The position numbers and the translations under genes are program-made. The notes beneath the pieces were generated by a model that did no database searches, had not been told where the DNA came from, and saw only the letters and a program-made list of their open reading frames with translations. Source: Bog-752 sp963799395 (GTDB taxonomy: Bacteria; Actinomycetota; Thermoleophilia; UBA2241). Taken from it: DNA of 41,662 nucleotides. Where the stretch lies: contig CAWCWZ010000036.1 in the NCBI GenBank assembly GCA_963799395.1, positions 1 through 41,662 on the forward strand, given 5' to 3'. This document shows positions 1 to 8,756 of the stretch, piece after piece; the stretch's first letter is position 1, and every line of letters starts with the position of its first letter.

Positions 1-237
1 CTGAAGATCATGGCGTCGGCAGTCGAATCGCGTCTGCCGCCACCGCTATGACCCTGTGTGGCTCTTTGTCCTGTCGAGCCGCATTGACTTCCGGCCGGGC
101 CGCCGCTCCGGTGTGCTAAGCGACGGACCGGCCGCAGCGGAGTAGAAATCCGCTGCTCAATCGGTGGCTATCTGAGCCTCGTCAGCCGCCAACACGCCGC
201 CAACATGGGGTATGTGGCGGGGTGTCCCGCCGTGGCT

Positions 238-336
238 GGCGGTAGGGCGGAGTGGCCAAGGTCGTAGGCGTGCAGGCATGGTCCTACGAGAATCATAATC
301 CGCGTGTCGTAGGTTCGAGTCCTACCGCCGCTACCA
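238..336 (+). tRNA. tRNA-like element, anticodon unresolved
   Basis: The 3' part is a textbook tRNA end: a T-arm with stem GTAGG/CCTAC and loop TTCGAGT (310-325), a 7-nt acceptor strand, discriminator A and an encoded CCA at 334-336. Counting back 40 nt from the CCA places a CAT anticodon in an ATCATAA loop (292-298), as in tRNA-Met/Ile2, but the 5' half needed for a 77-nt cloverleaf does not pair. Upstream, 247-262 looks like a D-arm of the long-variable-arm class (GAGTGGCCAAG), and 262-287 forms a second hairpin sharing TCGTAGG and GTCCTAC with the T-arm. It may be an odd tRNA, or a tRNA 3' end left by recombination. The 237 nt before it show no gene. Confidence 0.45.
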
Positions 337-468
337 ACGATCAGCAGGGCGTTAACACCTGTCACGACCCTTGTTCCTGTCAGCATCCGGGCCAGTTGCG
401 CGCGGCCTGCGAAACCGCCCCGCGAGCCGGCGGTCAGTGCTGGCACGTGACAGCAGGTCTGCACTGCC

Positions 469-795
469 CTATCGGGCGGACACCCCCTCGCGCGCAGGCG
501 CCGGCTCCTCGAAGATGAAGGACTCACGCAGTTCGGATAGCGAGAAGTTCAAGAAGATGCGGTGGCCATCGAAGTCGAGAATCCGCAGATCGTCCTCTTT
601 TTGGAGATCGGCCACAATGTCCCGGAAGCCGTACCCGTACAGCTCCCTGCAGTGATCTATCGCGACCTCCCAGGCCATGAACTTCCCGATGCCCTTGGCC
701 TTCAGTTTGGCGACGAGGCGCGGGTCGTCGATGGACGGGTACGACGTGACGATGAGAAGCGGACCGTTGCCCGAGAACACGACGGCGGCTTTCAT
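469..795 (-). CDS. Hypothetical protein, 108 aa
   Basis: I do not recognise this family. The product is a small soluble protein with no signal peptide or membrane segment; it begins MKAAVVFSGNGPLLIVTSYP and contains the segments LVAKLKAKGIGKFMAWEVA and DLRILDFDGHRIFLNFSLSE, suggesting a compact alpha/beta fold. The ATG at 795 is chosen because a strong purine-rich ribosome-binding site (AAGAAGGGGGCGAG) precedes it; an upstream in-frame ATG lacks one. It lies 39 nt downstream of the cyclic-nucleotide-binding gene on the same strand, so the two are probably cotranscribed. Codon use is normal for the region, supporting a real gene. Function unknown. Confidence 0.6.
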   Translation of the reverse strand: MKAAVVFSGNGPLLIVTSYPSIDDPRLVAKLKAKGIGKFMAWEVAIDHCRELYGYGFRDIVADLQKEDDLRILDFDGHRIFLNFSLSELRESFIFEEPAPAREGVSAR

Positions 796-834
796 CTCGC
801 CCCCTTCTTCCGGCACGCTCAGGCAGCGGTCCCG

Positions 835-1305
835 TCAGTCGGTCAGGGCCGCGATCAGTTGACCCTGCGTGTCTCGCAACCAGGCGGCGACCAGGGTGGC
901 GACCCGCTGCATGACCGAGTAACCCCTCGCCGGGTTGCGCAGGAAGACTGCTTCCAATGCGCGCGCCGGCACTTCGACGATGGCGCTCTGGTGCGTGCAC
1001 CGAGCCGTACCACTGAAGCGACGCGGTTCGACCAGGGCCATCCAGCCGAACACCTCACCGGGACCGACGTCGCGCACGCTGATCTCGTGCCCGCCGGGCA
1101 GCGGCAGCCCCAAGCTGATGCGGCCGCTCTCGACGACGTAGACGTTCTCCGCCGAGCCGTCGATCTCGAAGATCGTCTCGCCGGGATCGCAGAAGCGTTC
1201 CGTGGCGCACGCCGCCGTCTCGGCGATCAGCTCGTCACCGAAACCGCGGAACAACTCGCAGCGACGCAGCGTGTCGGCGGCAAAACCAGCCATGAGATCG
1301 ACCAT
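835..1305 (-). CDS. Cyclic nucleotide-binding domain protein
   Basis: The 156-aa product is a single cNMP-binding (CRP/cAP-ED) domain. It opens with a helix (LRRCELFRGFGDELIAE), continues through beta-roll strands (FCDPGETIFEIDGSAENVY) and reaches a phosphate-binding-cassette-like stretch (GPGEVFGWMALVEP), ending in a long C-helix (VMQRVATLVAAWLRDTQ). There is no helix-turn-helix after the C-helix, so unlike CRP/FNR it should not bind DNA itself; it may act as a small regulatory subunit or sensor. The start at 1305 follows an excellent ribosome-binding site (CAGGAGGTGAGAACG). A longer reading to 1497 is arginine-rich and shadow-like. It is followed by the 108-aa unknown gene. Ligand (cAMP, cGMP, c-di-nucleotide or none) cannot be read from the sequence. 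Confidence 0.8.
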   Translation of the reverse strand: MVDLMAGFAADTLRRCELFRGFGDELIAETAACATERFCDPGETIFEIDGSAENVYVVESGRISLGLPLPGGHEISVRDVGPGEVFGWMALVEPRRFSGTARCTHQSAIVEVPARALEAVFLRNPARGYSVMQRVATLVAAWLRDTQGQLIAALTD

Positions 1306-1581
1306 CGTTCTCACCTCCTGACCCGAGGCCCGGGCTCCCCCGGACCCCGAGACCGTTCCCTTGCGGGGCCCTCGTCGCGCCCGGCCAACGCCGCCGCGCG
1401 GCGCCGGCCTCAGGCCGCCTCGGTGCTGGCAGTCGTGTTCATCGCGCGCCCCCTTCCCGGCCTCATCCACAGTGTTCCGCATTCGTCGCCGAACCATGTG
1501 TGTCGGCCGATGGCCACGCGAGGTCGCGGGTGGGAACGCCTGCTCGAGGCCGGCCCGCGACCCCCGGGCACCTGAACCATG

Positions 1582-3530
1582 TCAGGACAGGGGCGCGCTC
1601 GTGAGATCCCGCGTCATCGGACCCCAGTGCCCACCGATCATGAGCGTGTTGCCACCGACGAACGCGGCGCTGGTCATGGCGGTGCCCATCGGCACGCCGC
1701 CGTCGGACCACGTGGCGCCGCCGTCCCGGCTCGTCACCACGCCTCCGTCGAGCCCGACCGCACACCGCTGTGACCCGAGCGCGCGATGCGCTGGTAGATG
1801 TCCTGACGGATGAGATCGGTTCCGGGTTGCCACGTCTTCCCGCCGTCGCTGCTGGTCCAGGAATGGGCGACGAGAGGATGGTGGCGCGGGTCGGAGGCGA
1901 TCGCCAGTGCGTGCCTGGCGTCGAACATGGTCACGGCGGTCGGATGCTCGGTCGCCACTGGGAGGCGCACCTCCGTCCACGTGCGCCCGCCGTTGCCGGT
2001 GATCAGGAACGACGGGACGTCCGGCCGATACGTGTCGAACAGCGCGATGCCGTGCTCGTCGTCGGCGAAAGCGAGCTGACGGACGCCAGCGTCGACCGCG
2101 ACGTGCTTGGCGATCCACCGGTGCCCGCCGTCGACGGTCCGCAGGAGCGTGCCCTTGGCGCCGCCGGCCCATCCGTGCTTGGCGTCGACGAAGACGACCT
2201 CGCGAAGAGTGGTGGTGACGCCGGTCGTCTGCCGGAACCAGCGGTGGCCACCGTCGACCGTGTGGATCGAGAGGCCCTTCGGGCCGACGGCCCACGCCTG
2301 GTTGCCGCTGACCGCTGCGACGGCGGTCACGGACCGAGGCGTGACGCGCCGCCAGCTGCGTCCACCGTTCGTCGACTTGACGACGTAGCCGCCGGCGGCC
2401 CAGGCGGACCCGTCCGGGGTGGCCACCAGCCGGGTGATGCCGGGCTTGGGCACGCTCGTGAGCCGGTGCCAGGTCACGCCGCCATCGGTCGTGCGCAGGT
2501 ACGAAGCATCCTGTGCTATCCAGCCGTTCAGCCGGTCGGAGAAGGTGACGAGCTTGCCCGAGAGAGTCGGCAGCGTCTGCCACGTCCTGCCTCCACTGGT
2601 CGAATGGAGGGAGCCTCCGGAGCCGGCGCTCACCACCCAAACATCGTGGGCCACCGTGGTGACTTGTGCGTAGCCGGGGGCCGCACGGACCTTGTGCCAA
2701 GCAGCGCCGCCATCGGTGGTCCGCCACAGCCCCAAACCACTCGTGACCCAGCCCACGGTCGGCGAGGAGAACGTCGCATGGACGAAGTCGGCGCCCTTCA
2801 CCGTGGTCGGCTTCGACCAGGTCGCGCCGCCGTCCGTGGTCCTCCAGATGCGCGTGCCGACGTTGTCGCCGTTGCCGGCCCCGGTCGACCATAGCTCCCC
2901 GATCACCACCGCTCGTCCGGGCCCCTGAGCCGCCAGGGTGGTAAAGGCCGTGGAGTCGTCCACAGGCACGGGGATGGGAGATGTCCAGGTCTGACCGCCG
3001 TCCGTCGTGTCGTAGAAGGCGTAGTTCTCGTCGTCCGGCACGTTGGCGGCGACGCAGCCAGACAGCGGATCGGCGAAGCTCACCTGGAGCGATGTCAAGC
3101 CTGCCGTAGTGAGACTGGACTGCCAGGTGCTCCCGCCGTCGGTCGTGCGCACCAGCATGCCGTCGGTCCCCGTCGTGTCGCCGCCCCAGGCCCAGCCGGT
3201 CTGCGGCGAGGCGAAGAGGATGCCGCTCGGTCCGGCGAAGCCCGCGACTCCGCGACTACTGCCGTCCCAGGACCAGCTCGCGCCGCCGTCGCGTGTGACC
3301 AGGGCGTCGGATTGCGTGGTCGTGACGAACAGCGTGCCGGGGACCGGCGCCGAGATCGAACCCGCTGGGTAGCCGTGTGGCAGCGGCCGCGACCAGGTCC
3401 ACAGGCCGTCGGGTGTGGCCAGCGGTGTGGCCAGCGCAGGCGGCTTCAGTGCCGTGACCGACCCCGCCGTGGCCGCAATCATCGCGACCAAGGCCAACAG
3501 CGTGCTCCCCCAGATACCGCTCCGACGCAT
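1582..3530 (-). CDS. Secreted Ycf48/BNR-type beta-propeller protein (apparent frameshift)
   Basis: About 650 aa once one indel is corrected. An N-terminal signal peptide or anchor (MRRSGIWGSTLLALVAMIAA) is followed by many propeller repeats with the signature TTDGGxTW (for example WRTTDGGATWSKP, LRTTDGGVTWHRL, TVDGGHRWF), the pattern of photosystem II assembly factor Ycf48-like and BNR/Asp-box repeats. Such proteins are usually exported binding or scaffold propellers; no catalytic residues are evident and the target is unknown. The ATG at 3530 follows AAGGAGCGGTC. Near 1770 the frame ends prematurely, while another frame carries on with perfect repeats (SRDGGATWSDGG) to a stop at 1582; the spanned length is one base short of a whole number of codons. 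I treat it as one gene with a one-base deletion in the sequence. Confidence 0.75.
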
Positions 3531-3867
3531 GACCGCTCCTTCCGCCCCGCCCTCCCATTCAGGTGGCGGCAGACATCCATTCATGGTGTACCCCTCCCGG
3601 CGGGGCAGCAGCCCCTTCCTCAGCGCCTGTCGAGTGGCCCGACGCGCCAACGGTTCGCCGTCCGTTGGCCAGCAGCGTGACCCACCGCCACCGGATCAGC
3701 GAGCGACCTCAGCCCCTCGTGGCGAAGGCGCACGACCAGGAGGGTCTGGCGACCTGCCGCCGAACTGACGTGATGGCGCGAGCCGGCGCACCGCCCTCGC
3801 GTCGCTGGGTCGGTCGCTCGCCGTGAGTCGGCCGTCAGGTGATCGCCACTCGGGGCAGACTGGGGAC
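3531..3867. other. Intergenic region with no recognised gene
   Basis: This stretch separates the start of the Ycf48-like gene (- strand) from the small membrane peptide (+ strand), so it should hold the promoter of the former. I see no convincing -35/-10 pair, RNA gene or strong repeat. The open frames across it are arginine/proline-rich and look like shadows of GC-rich DNA. Confidence 0.5.
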
Positions 3868-3966
3868 ATGGACACCAACACCAAAGCGGCGCTCGCAGTC
3901 GGGACGGCCTTCGTCTTGTTTCTGCTGGCCTTTGTGCTCGTCCACTCGTTGCTGATGGCCTCGTAG
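3868..3966 (+). CDS. Possible 32-aa single-pass membrane peptide
   Basis: A complete short frame runs from ATG at 3868 to TAG at 3964-3966. The product has a hydrophilic start (MDTNTKAA) and then one strongly hydrophobic segment of about 20 residues (VGTAFVLFLLAFVLVHSLLM), as in a single transmembrane helix. Third codon positions are mostly G/C as in neighbouring genes, and a weak ribosome-binding site (TGGGGAC) lies just before the ATG. It sits alone between two convergent genes. Size alone makes this uncertain; it would be a bitopic membrane micro-protein of unknown role. Confidence 0.4.
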   Translation: MDTNTKAALAVGTAFVLFLLAFVLVHSLLMAS

Positions 3967-4001
3967 AGCGGCCGCGGCTCACGCTCACCTTGGGTGATGC
4001 G

Positions 4002-4029
4002 GAAGGGCCGCCCTCTCGAACGGCCCTTC
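4002..4029 (-). terminator. Stem-loop downstream of the DEAD-box helicase
   Basis: A 9-bp perfect stem (GAAGGGCCG with CGGCCCTTC) encloses a 10-nt loop, 67 nt beyond the helicase stop. No T-tract follows on the - strand, so it would be a non-canonical terminator or a processing/stabilising hairpin. Confidence 0.35.
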
Positions 4030-4095
4030 GCCGGCGAGCCGTGCTCCGTGCCGGGCTGCTCCCACCGCGCCGCGCGAGCGTCCCGCGCCGCTGGC

Positions 4096-5348
4096 CTAGC
4101 GGCCGCCCTTCTTCGAGAAGCGAAAGCCGCGCTGCATGGCGCGCTGGGCGCCGCCGCGGTAGAGCAACTTGCCGGGCCGCTTGGGCACGTCCTTGGAGTC
4201 GGGGATGTGCCGGTGCTCGTACTCGAAGCCGGGCAGGTCGCGGCGCTCGATCTCGGTGCCGATCAGGCGTTCGATGGCCTTGAGCTCGTGGACGTCGTCG
4301 GCGGTGAGCAGGATGACCGCCTCGCCGCTGGCGCCGGCGCGGGCCGTGCGGCCGATGCGGTGGACGTAGTCCTCGGGCTTCATCGGGATGTCGTAGTTGA
4401 CGACGTGCGAGATGCCGTCGACGTCGATGCCGCGGGCCACGATGTCGGTGGCGATCAGCACGGTGTAACGCCCGTTCTTGAAGCCTTCGAGCGCCTTCTC
4501 GCGCTGCGCCTGCGTGCGGTTGGAGTGCATGATCGTGCCCTTGATGCCGTGCCGGGTGAGGGCGCGCTCGAGGCGGTCGGCGCGGTGCTTGGTGCGCGTG
4601 AAGATCAGCGCCCGCGGGGGCTTGTGGTGGCGCAGGAACTGGACGAGCAGGTCGGTCTTCTGGTCGACCGTGACCGGGTAGACGGCCTGATCGACCTCGT
4701 CGACCGGCATCGCGACCTCGCCGATCTGAATGCGGACCGGGTCGTGCAGCGTGTCGCGCACGGCCTCGAGGACGCCGCGCGACATCGTGGCCGAGAAGAG
4801 CAGGTTCTGGCGCTTGTCGGGCAGCTTGCGGAGGATGCGCTGGACGTCGGGCCAGAAGCCCATGTCGAGCATGCGGTCGGCTTCGTCCAGCACGACGATC
4901 TCGACCTTGGAGAGCGTGAGGTCGCCGCGCTGGATCATGTCGAGCAGGCGGCCCGGCGTGGCGATCACCATGTCGACGCCGCGGCGCACCTTCTGCATCT
5001 GCGGCTCGTACGGGTACGCCGCCGTAGACGGCGACGATGTGCTGGCCGGTGAGCTTGGCACAGGCCCGGGCGACTTCGTCGATCTGGGCGCAGAGCTCGC
5101 GCGTGGGAGTGACGACGAGGGCGCGCACGCCCTGGCCCTTGCCGAGCCGCTGCAGGATGGGCAGCACGAAGGCGGCCGTCTTGCCGGTGCCGGTCTGGGC
5201 ACAGCCGACGACGTCGCGGCCGGCGATGATCTGGGGGATGGCCTGCTCCTGGATGGGCGTCGGCTGCGTGTAGCCGAGGCGCTCGACCGCGTCGAGCATG
5301 GGGCGGTCGAGTTTGAGGTCGGAAAATCTGGTTGTCGATGAGTGTCAT
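4096..5348 (-). CDS. DEAD-box ATP-dependent RNA helicase (RhlE-like; two apparent frameshifts)
   Basis: About 417 aa after correction. All core helicase motifs are present in order: Q-motif (GYTQPTPIQEQAIP), Walker A (AQTGTGKT), Ia (PTRELCAQ), Ib (TPGRLLDM), DEAD as VLDEADRMLDMGF, SAT (FSATMSR), then IFTRTKHRADRL, TDIVARGIDVDGISHVVNYD and HRIGRTARAGASG. It ends in a short basic tail (FRFSKKGGR), so it lacks the long RNA-binding tails of DeaD. It unwinds structured RNA in ribosome assembly, RNA decay or cold adaptation. The real start is probably ATG 5348, after AGGAG, reading MTLIDNQIF; a shift in a T-run near 5323-5326 then restores the conserved FSDLKLDRPMLDAV. A second shift lies near 5020, between VYGGV and PYEPQMQKV. 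Confidence 0.85.
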
Positions 5349-5770
5349 GGGGTAGTGAAGTCTCCTTCTGAGGCCGTGGCCGTCGGCGGCATCGCAGACG
5401 CGTGACGGGGCGCCCGGGCCGCCTGGCTCGACGCCCGGCGGGCCGCGTCTGAACGCGGGCATGCCGAGCGGAGCTCGAACGGTCGAATGGGGATGACAGC
5501 TTCCTTTCTTAAGGCGAGAAAGCTGCCGGTGGACTCAGGTTTCTCTGTTCTTGGCTGGAAGAGGATCCGGGGCCGCGGGTGCGGCGCAGGACCTGCACCG
5601 GCTCTTCGTGTCTACGATGGTGACCATAGCAGGTATCTCCGGCAGCGGCAAGCGCCAAACTCCGGGCGCGCCGTCGGCGCGCCGCCGAGGCGCCGCGCAG
5701 ACGCCGCCGAGGCGCCGCGCCGACGGCGCCGAGACGGCGCGCAGACGGCGCGGAGGCGAGCCCGGGCGAC
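5349..5770. other. Intergenic region, likely helicase leader plus GC repeat tract
   Basis: This 422-nt gap lies upstream of the helicase and downstream of the SDR gene, both on the - strand. It contains an imperfect hairpin at 5497-5525 (outer pairs CAGCT/AGCTG, inner TTTCT/AGAAA), possibly in the helicase 5' leader, and the GC-rich repeat block listed separately. No protein-coding frame is convincing. Confidence 0.45.
5681..5756. repeat. GC-rich short direct and inverted repeats
   Basis: The 18-mer GCCGCCGAGGCGCCGCGC occurs at 5681-5698 and again at 5703-5720, 22 nt apart, followed by related GACGGCGC units in tandem to about 5756. Units are partly self-complementary, so the tract can fold strongly. 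It lies just beyond the stop of the SDR gene and could act in termination. Confidence 0.55.
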
Positions 5771-6475
5771 TCAGCGGCTGGCGAGACCGCCGGCGGTCTC
5801 GCCGCCGTCCATGACGATCGTCGCCCCGGTCATGTAGGCGGCCTCGTCGCAGGCCAGAAAGGCCAGCAGCGCCGCCAGTTCGTCGGGGCGGGCGTGGCGG
5901 CCCAGCGGGATCTTGGCGTTCACGGCGGCGATCATCTCGGGGGTGTACTCGGCCTCCTGCATGGGCGTCATGACGTAGCCCGGGCAGACCGCGTTGACCC
6001 GCACCGCCGGCGCCCATTCGAGGGCCAAAGTGCGGGTGAGGGCGAGCACCGCCGCTTTGGTGGCGTTGTAGCCGGCGTAGTGGGGGTGACCGACGAGGGC
6101 ATTGGTCGAGGCGACGTTGATGATGACGCCGCCGCCGGCCTCGAGCATGCGGCGGCCGGCGGCCTGCGCCACATTGAACACGCCCGTCAGGTTGGTCTGC
6201 AGCACCTGCTGCCACTCGATGGAGGTGATCTCGAGGGCGAGGTGCCGGTAGCTGATACCGGCGTTGCTCACGACCACGTCGGGCGCGCCGATCTCGCCGA
6301 AGGCGGCTTCGACCTGAGCCGAGTCGCCGACGTCGCAGGCGATGCCGTCCGGCGAGGGATGGCGTGAGAGGTCGGTGACGGCGCAGCCCTCGTCGCGAAA
6401 GCGGGCGAGCGCCGCGGCGCCGATGCCGCTGCTGCCGCCGGTGACCACGACTGTCTTGCCCGCGAGACCGTTCAC
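5771..6475 (-). CDS. Short-chain dehydrogenase/reductase (classical SDR)
   Basis: The 234-aa product is a full-length classical SDR. It has the N-terminal dinucleotide motif TGGSSGIG (residues 12-19), a DVGDSAQ adenine-contact region, NAG (NAGIS), the helix-4 Asn region (LQTNLTGVFNVAQAAG), the catalytic Ser within NVASTNAL, and YxxxK as YNATK. After the active site comes the usual VNAVCPGYVMTPM segment and a C-terminal MTGATIVMDGGE. It probably oxidises or reduces a secondary alcohol or ketone with NAD(P)H in the cytoplasm; closest style is 3-oxoacyl-ACP reductase or sugar/steroid-type SDRs, but substrate cannot be assigned. ATG at 6475. No operon partner is close; an inverted repeat and a minisatellite lie upstream. 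Confidence 0.85.
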   Translation of the reverse strand: MNGLAGKTVVVTGGSSGIGAAALARFRDEGCAVTDLSRHPSPDGIACDVGDSAQVEAAFGEIGAPDVVVSNAGISYRHLALEITSIEWQQVLQTNLTGVFNVAQAAGRRMLEAGGGVIINVASTNALVGHPHYAGYNATKAAVLALTRTLALEWAPAVRVNAVCPGYVMTPMQEAEYTPEMIAAVNAKIPLGRHARPDELAALLAFLACDEAAYMTGATIVMDGGETAGGLASR

Positions 6476-6561
6476 GGGCGCGATTGTACCAGTCCAGGTC
6501 GGGGGCGGCCCCGTCGCTTGAGGGCACGGTGTGGCTGAGGGTACCGCGTCGCCGGGAGCCC

Positions 6562-6620
6562 TGTGTGGATGGTGACATCATGACATCAGAAGGTGATGTC
6601 ATGATGTCACCATCCACACA
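6562..6620. repeat. Perfect 27-bp inverted repeat with 5-nt spacer
   Basis: Left arm 6562-6588 is the exact reverse complement of right arm 6594-6620; the spacer GAAGG is 6589-6593. The arms begin TGTGTGGATGGTGACATC and contain an internal near-repeat, ATGACATCA. The block is AT-richer than its surroundings. No T-run flanks it, so it is not a classic terminator. See findings. Confidence 0.95.
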
Positions 6621-6668
6621 CTCGTCCCCTCGGCTGGCGAACTACCAAGGCGACGATCGAGGAACAAC

Positions 6669-6794
6669 AGGGTGACCTCAGGGTGACAACAGGGTGACGG
6701 CGGGGTGACGACAGGGCGGGTAACAGGGTGACGGCAGGGTGACGACAGGGTGACGGCGGGGTGACGACAGGGGGGGTGGCAGGGTGACGACAGG
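6669..6794. repeat. 11/12-bp minisatellite (about 11 copies)
   Basis: Eleven consecutive units of consensus AGGGTGACGRC can be laid end to end: nine of 11 nt and two variant units of 12 nt (6713-6724 and 6769-6780), then a partial copy. The variants recur in a higher-order pattern (GGGGTGACGAC then a 12-nt unit, at 6702 and 6758, 56 nt apart), indicating block duplication. It runs up to the predicted start region of the phosphodiesterase gene. Confidence 0.93.
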
Positions 6795-6807
6795 CGGACT
6801 TCGTGAC

Positions 6808-7273
6808 GTGATCAGGCTGGGCGTGATCTCCGACACTCACGGCCGGCTCGACGCCGCCGTGCATGGGATCTTCGCCGGTGTCGAGCGCATCGTGCACGCC
6901 GGCGACGTCGGGGCCGCCGGCGTGCTGGTCGAGCTCTCGACGATCGCCCCGGTGACGGCGGTGCGCGGCAACGTCGACGCCTACTTCGGCGCGGAGCAGC
7001 TCCCCGATGAAGTCGTCGTCGGAGATCGCCGGCCGCCGGCTGCTCCTGGGCCACGTGCGCACGGCGCTGCTGGCCCGCCACGTGCCGGCGCGCGAGGGCT
7101 TCGACATCGTCGTGACCGGCCATTCGCACTGTTTCGCCGAGTCCTGGGAGGGCGGCGTGCTGTACCTGAACCCGGGCGCGGCCGGCGCGGCCCGTTTTGG
7201 CCTGCCGCGCAGCGTGGCCATCGTGGAGCTCGGCGTCGGCGCCGTGCAGGTCACGAAGGTCGAGCTGACGTAG
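6808..7273 (+). CDS. YfcE/MJ0936-type metallophosphodiesterase (apparent frameshift)
   Basis: The corrected product is about 154 aa, the usual length for this calcineurin-like family. Metal-binding motifs are clear: DTHG in LGVISDTHGRL, GDVG in VHAGDVG, a GN in VRGNVDA, GH in LLLGHV and GHSH in VVTGHSH, followed by NPGAAGAARFG. Such enzymes hydrolyse phosphodiesters with two metal ions (Mn2+ or Ni2+) in the cytoplasm; the physiological substrate is usually unknown. The reading changes frame near 7021 (after DEVVV, before EIAGRRLLLGH), consistent with one extra G. GTG 6808 is a plausible start; GTG 6784 inside the minisatellite is also open. It is followed by tRNA-Pro on the other strand. Confidence 0.8.
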
Positions 7274-7346
7274 GGCGCGGCAGGGCCTTGGAACGGCGGA
7301 GATGGGCGGGGCGTCGGCGGCGGGAAATGGTCGCGGCGGTGGGAGA

Positions 7347-7423
<77 letters not shown>

Positions 7424-7450
7424 ACGGAGTGCGAAGTATACCGCCGCGGC

Positions 7451-8756
7451 CTACAGGTCGTCGACCGGCTCGTCGCCGACGGCGGCGGCGGTGATCGCCG
7501 GTTCGAGGCGCGGCACGCCGTGCGTGCGGGCCTGGCGCACGACTTCGAGGGCGCCGGGGAACGGCTGCAGCGCGCGCTCGAAGATGCCCAGGCTGTAGGC
7601 GATGACGAGACCGTAGTTGGTGATCGGCACGCCGGCCTCGCGGCAGCGCACGATGCGGCTGAGCATCTCGCGGCGGTTGGCGGTGCAGGCGCCGCAGTGG
7701 ATGACGAGGCTGTAGTCGGCGAGGGCGGCGGGGTCGGGAAAGTCGTGGCCCTGGACGTGCTCCACCTCGAGCTTGCCGCCGACGTACTGGGTGAGCCAGC
7801 GCGGGATCTTGACGCGGCCGATGTCCTCGCCGATGGGGTGGTGGCTGCAGTGCTCGGCGATCGAGGATGCGGTCGCCCGAGCGCAGGTCTTCGATGGCGA
7901 GCGCTCCGGCGACCTGCGAGGTGAGGTCGCCCTTGAAGCGCGCGAAGAGGATGGAGAAGCTCGTCATCGGTACGTCGGGCGGCGTGTCGGCGGCCACCTT
8001 GAGGAACGCCTGCGAGTCGGTGACGACGAGCTTTGGCGGACGGGTGAGCCGGGCGATCGCGTCCTTGAGCTCGCGCTCCTTGACGACCAGAGCCATGGCG
8101 TCGGCGTCCATGAGGTCGCGGATGGCCTGCACCTGGGGCAGGATCAGACGGCCGCGCGGGGCCTCCTTGTCGATCGGCACCACGAGCACGGCGAGCTCGC
8201 CGGGACCGACCAGGTCGCCGAGGATCGTGGGGTTGTCGACGAAATCGGCGGGGGCGGCGGCCAAGAGCGCCTGGCGAAAGTCGAGCACGCCGCGGCCCAG
8301 CGAGGCGGCCGTGCGCACGACCTTCGCGCCGCCCTCGCGCAGCCGCTCCTCGTGGGCCGACGGCGGCGTTGCCAGGTCGATCTTGTTGAACACGACCACG
8401 GTGGGGATCTCGCGCGCCGCGAACTCCTCGAGGATCATGTCCTCGTAGTCGCCCCACTCGCCGGCCGTGGCGACCAGCACGCCGAGGTCGGTGCGCTCGA
8501 AGACCTGCAGCGTGCGGGCGGCGCGCAGCGCGCCGAGGGCGCCGACGTCGTCGATACCGGCCGTGTCGATGAACAGCACCGGGCCCAGCGGCAGCAGCTC
8601 CATCGGTTTCTCGACGGGGTCGGTGGTGGTGCCGGCCTGGTCGGAGACGATCGAGACGTCCTGGCGGGTGATCGCGTTCAGCAGGCTCGACTTGCCGACG
8701 TTGCGGCGGCCGAACAGGCCGATGTGCAGACGCATGCCCTTGGGGGCGCCGATCAT
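7451..8756 (-). CDS. hydF: [FeFe]-hydrogenase maturation GTPase HydF (apparent frameshift)
   Basis: About 434 aa after correction. HydF is the scaffold on which the 2Fe subcluster is finished and from which it is handed to apo-HydA. The N-terminal GTPase has the P-loop GRRNVGKS (residues 16-23), switch TTTDPVEK, DTAG and NKID. The C-terminal cluster domain has EHCSHHPIGEDIGR and HCGACTANRREM, giving the conserved His and Cys ligands of the HydF [4Fe-4S] site. Frame changes near 7863 (after SGDRIL, before IAEHCSHH), consistent with one extra G. ATG 8756 overlaps the aspartase stop by 4 nt (ATGA), so translation is coupled. It is the last gene of operon B. Confidence 0.95.

Noticed and set aside
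252..518. Short overlapping frames across 168-655
   Set aside because: Their peptides are back-translations of the tRNA-like element and of the 108-aa gene on the other strand.
6562..6620. Insertion-sequence terminal inverted repeats
   Set aside because: The arms are only 5 nt apart with no transposase between or near them.
6669..6794. CRISPR array
   Set aside because: Units are only 11-12 bp, contiguous and without unique spacers, so it is a minisatellite.
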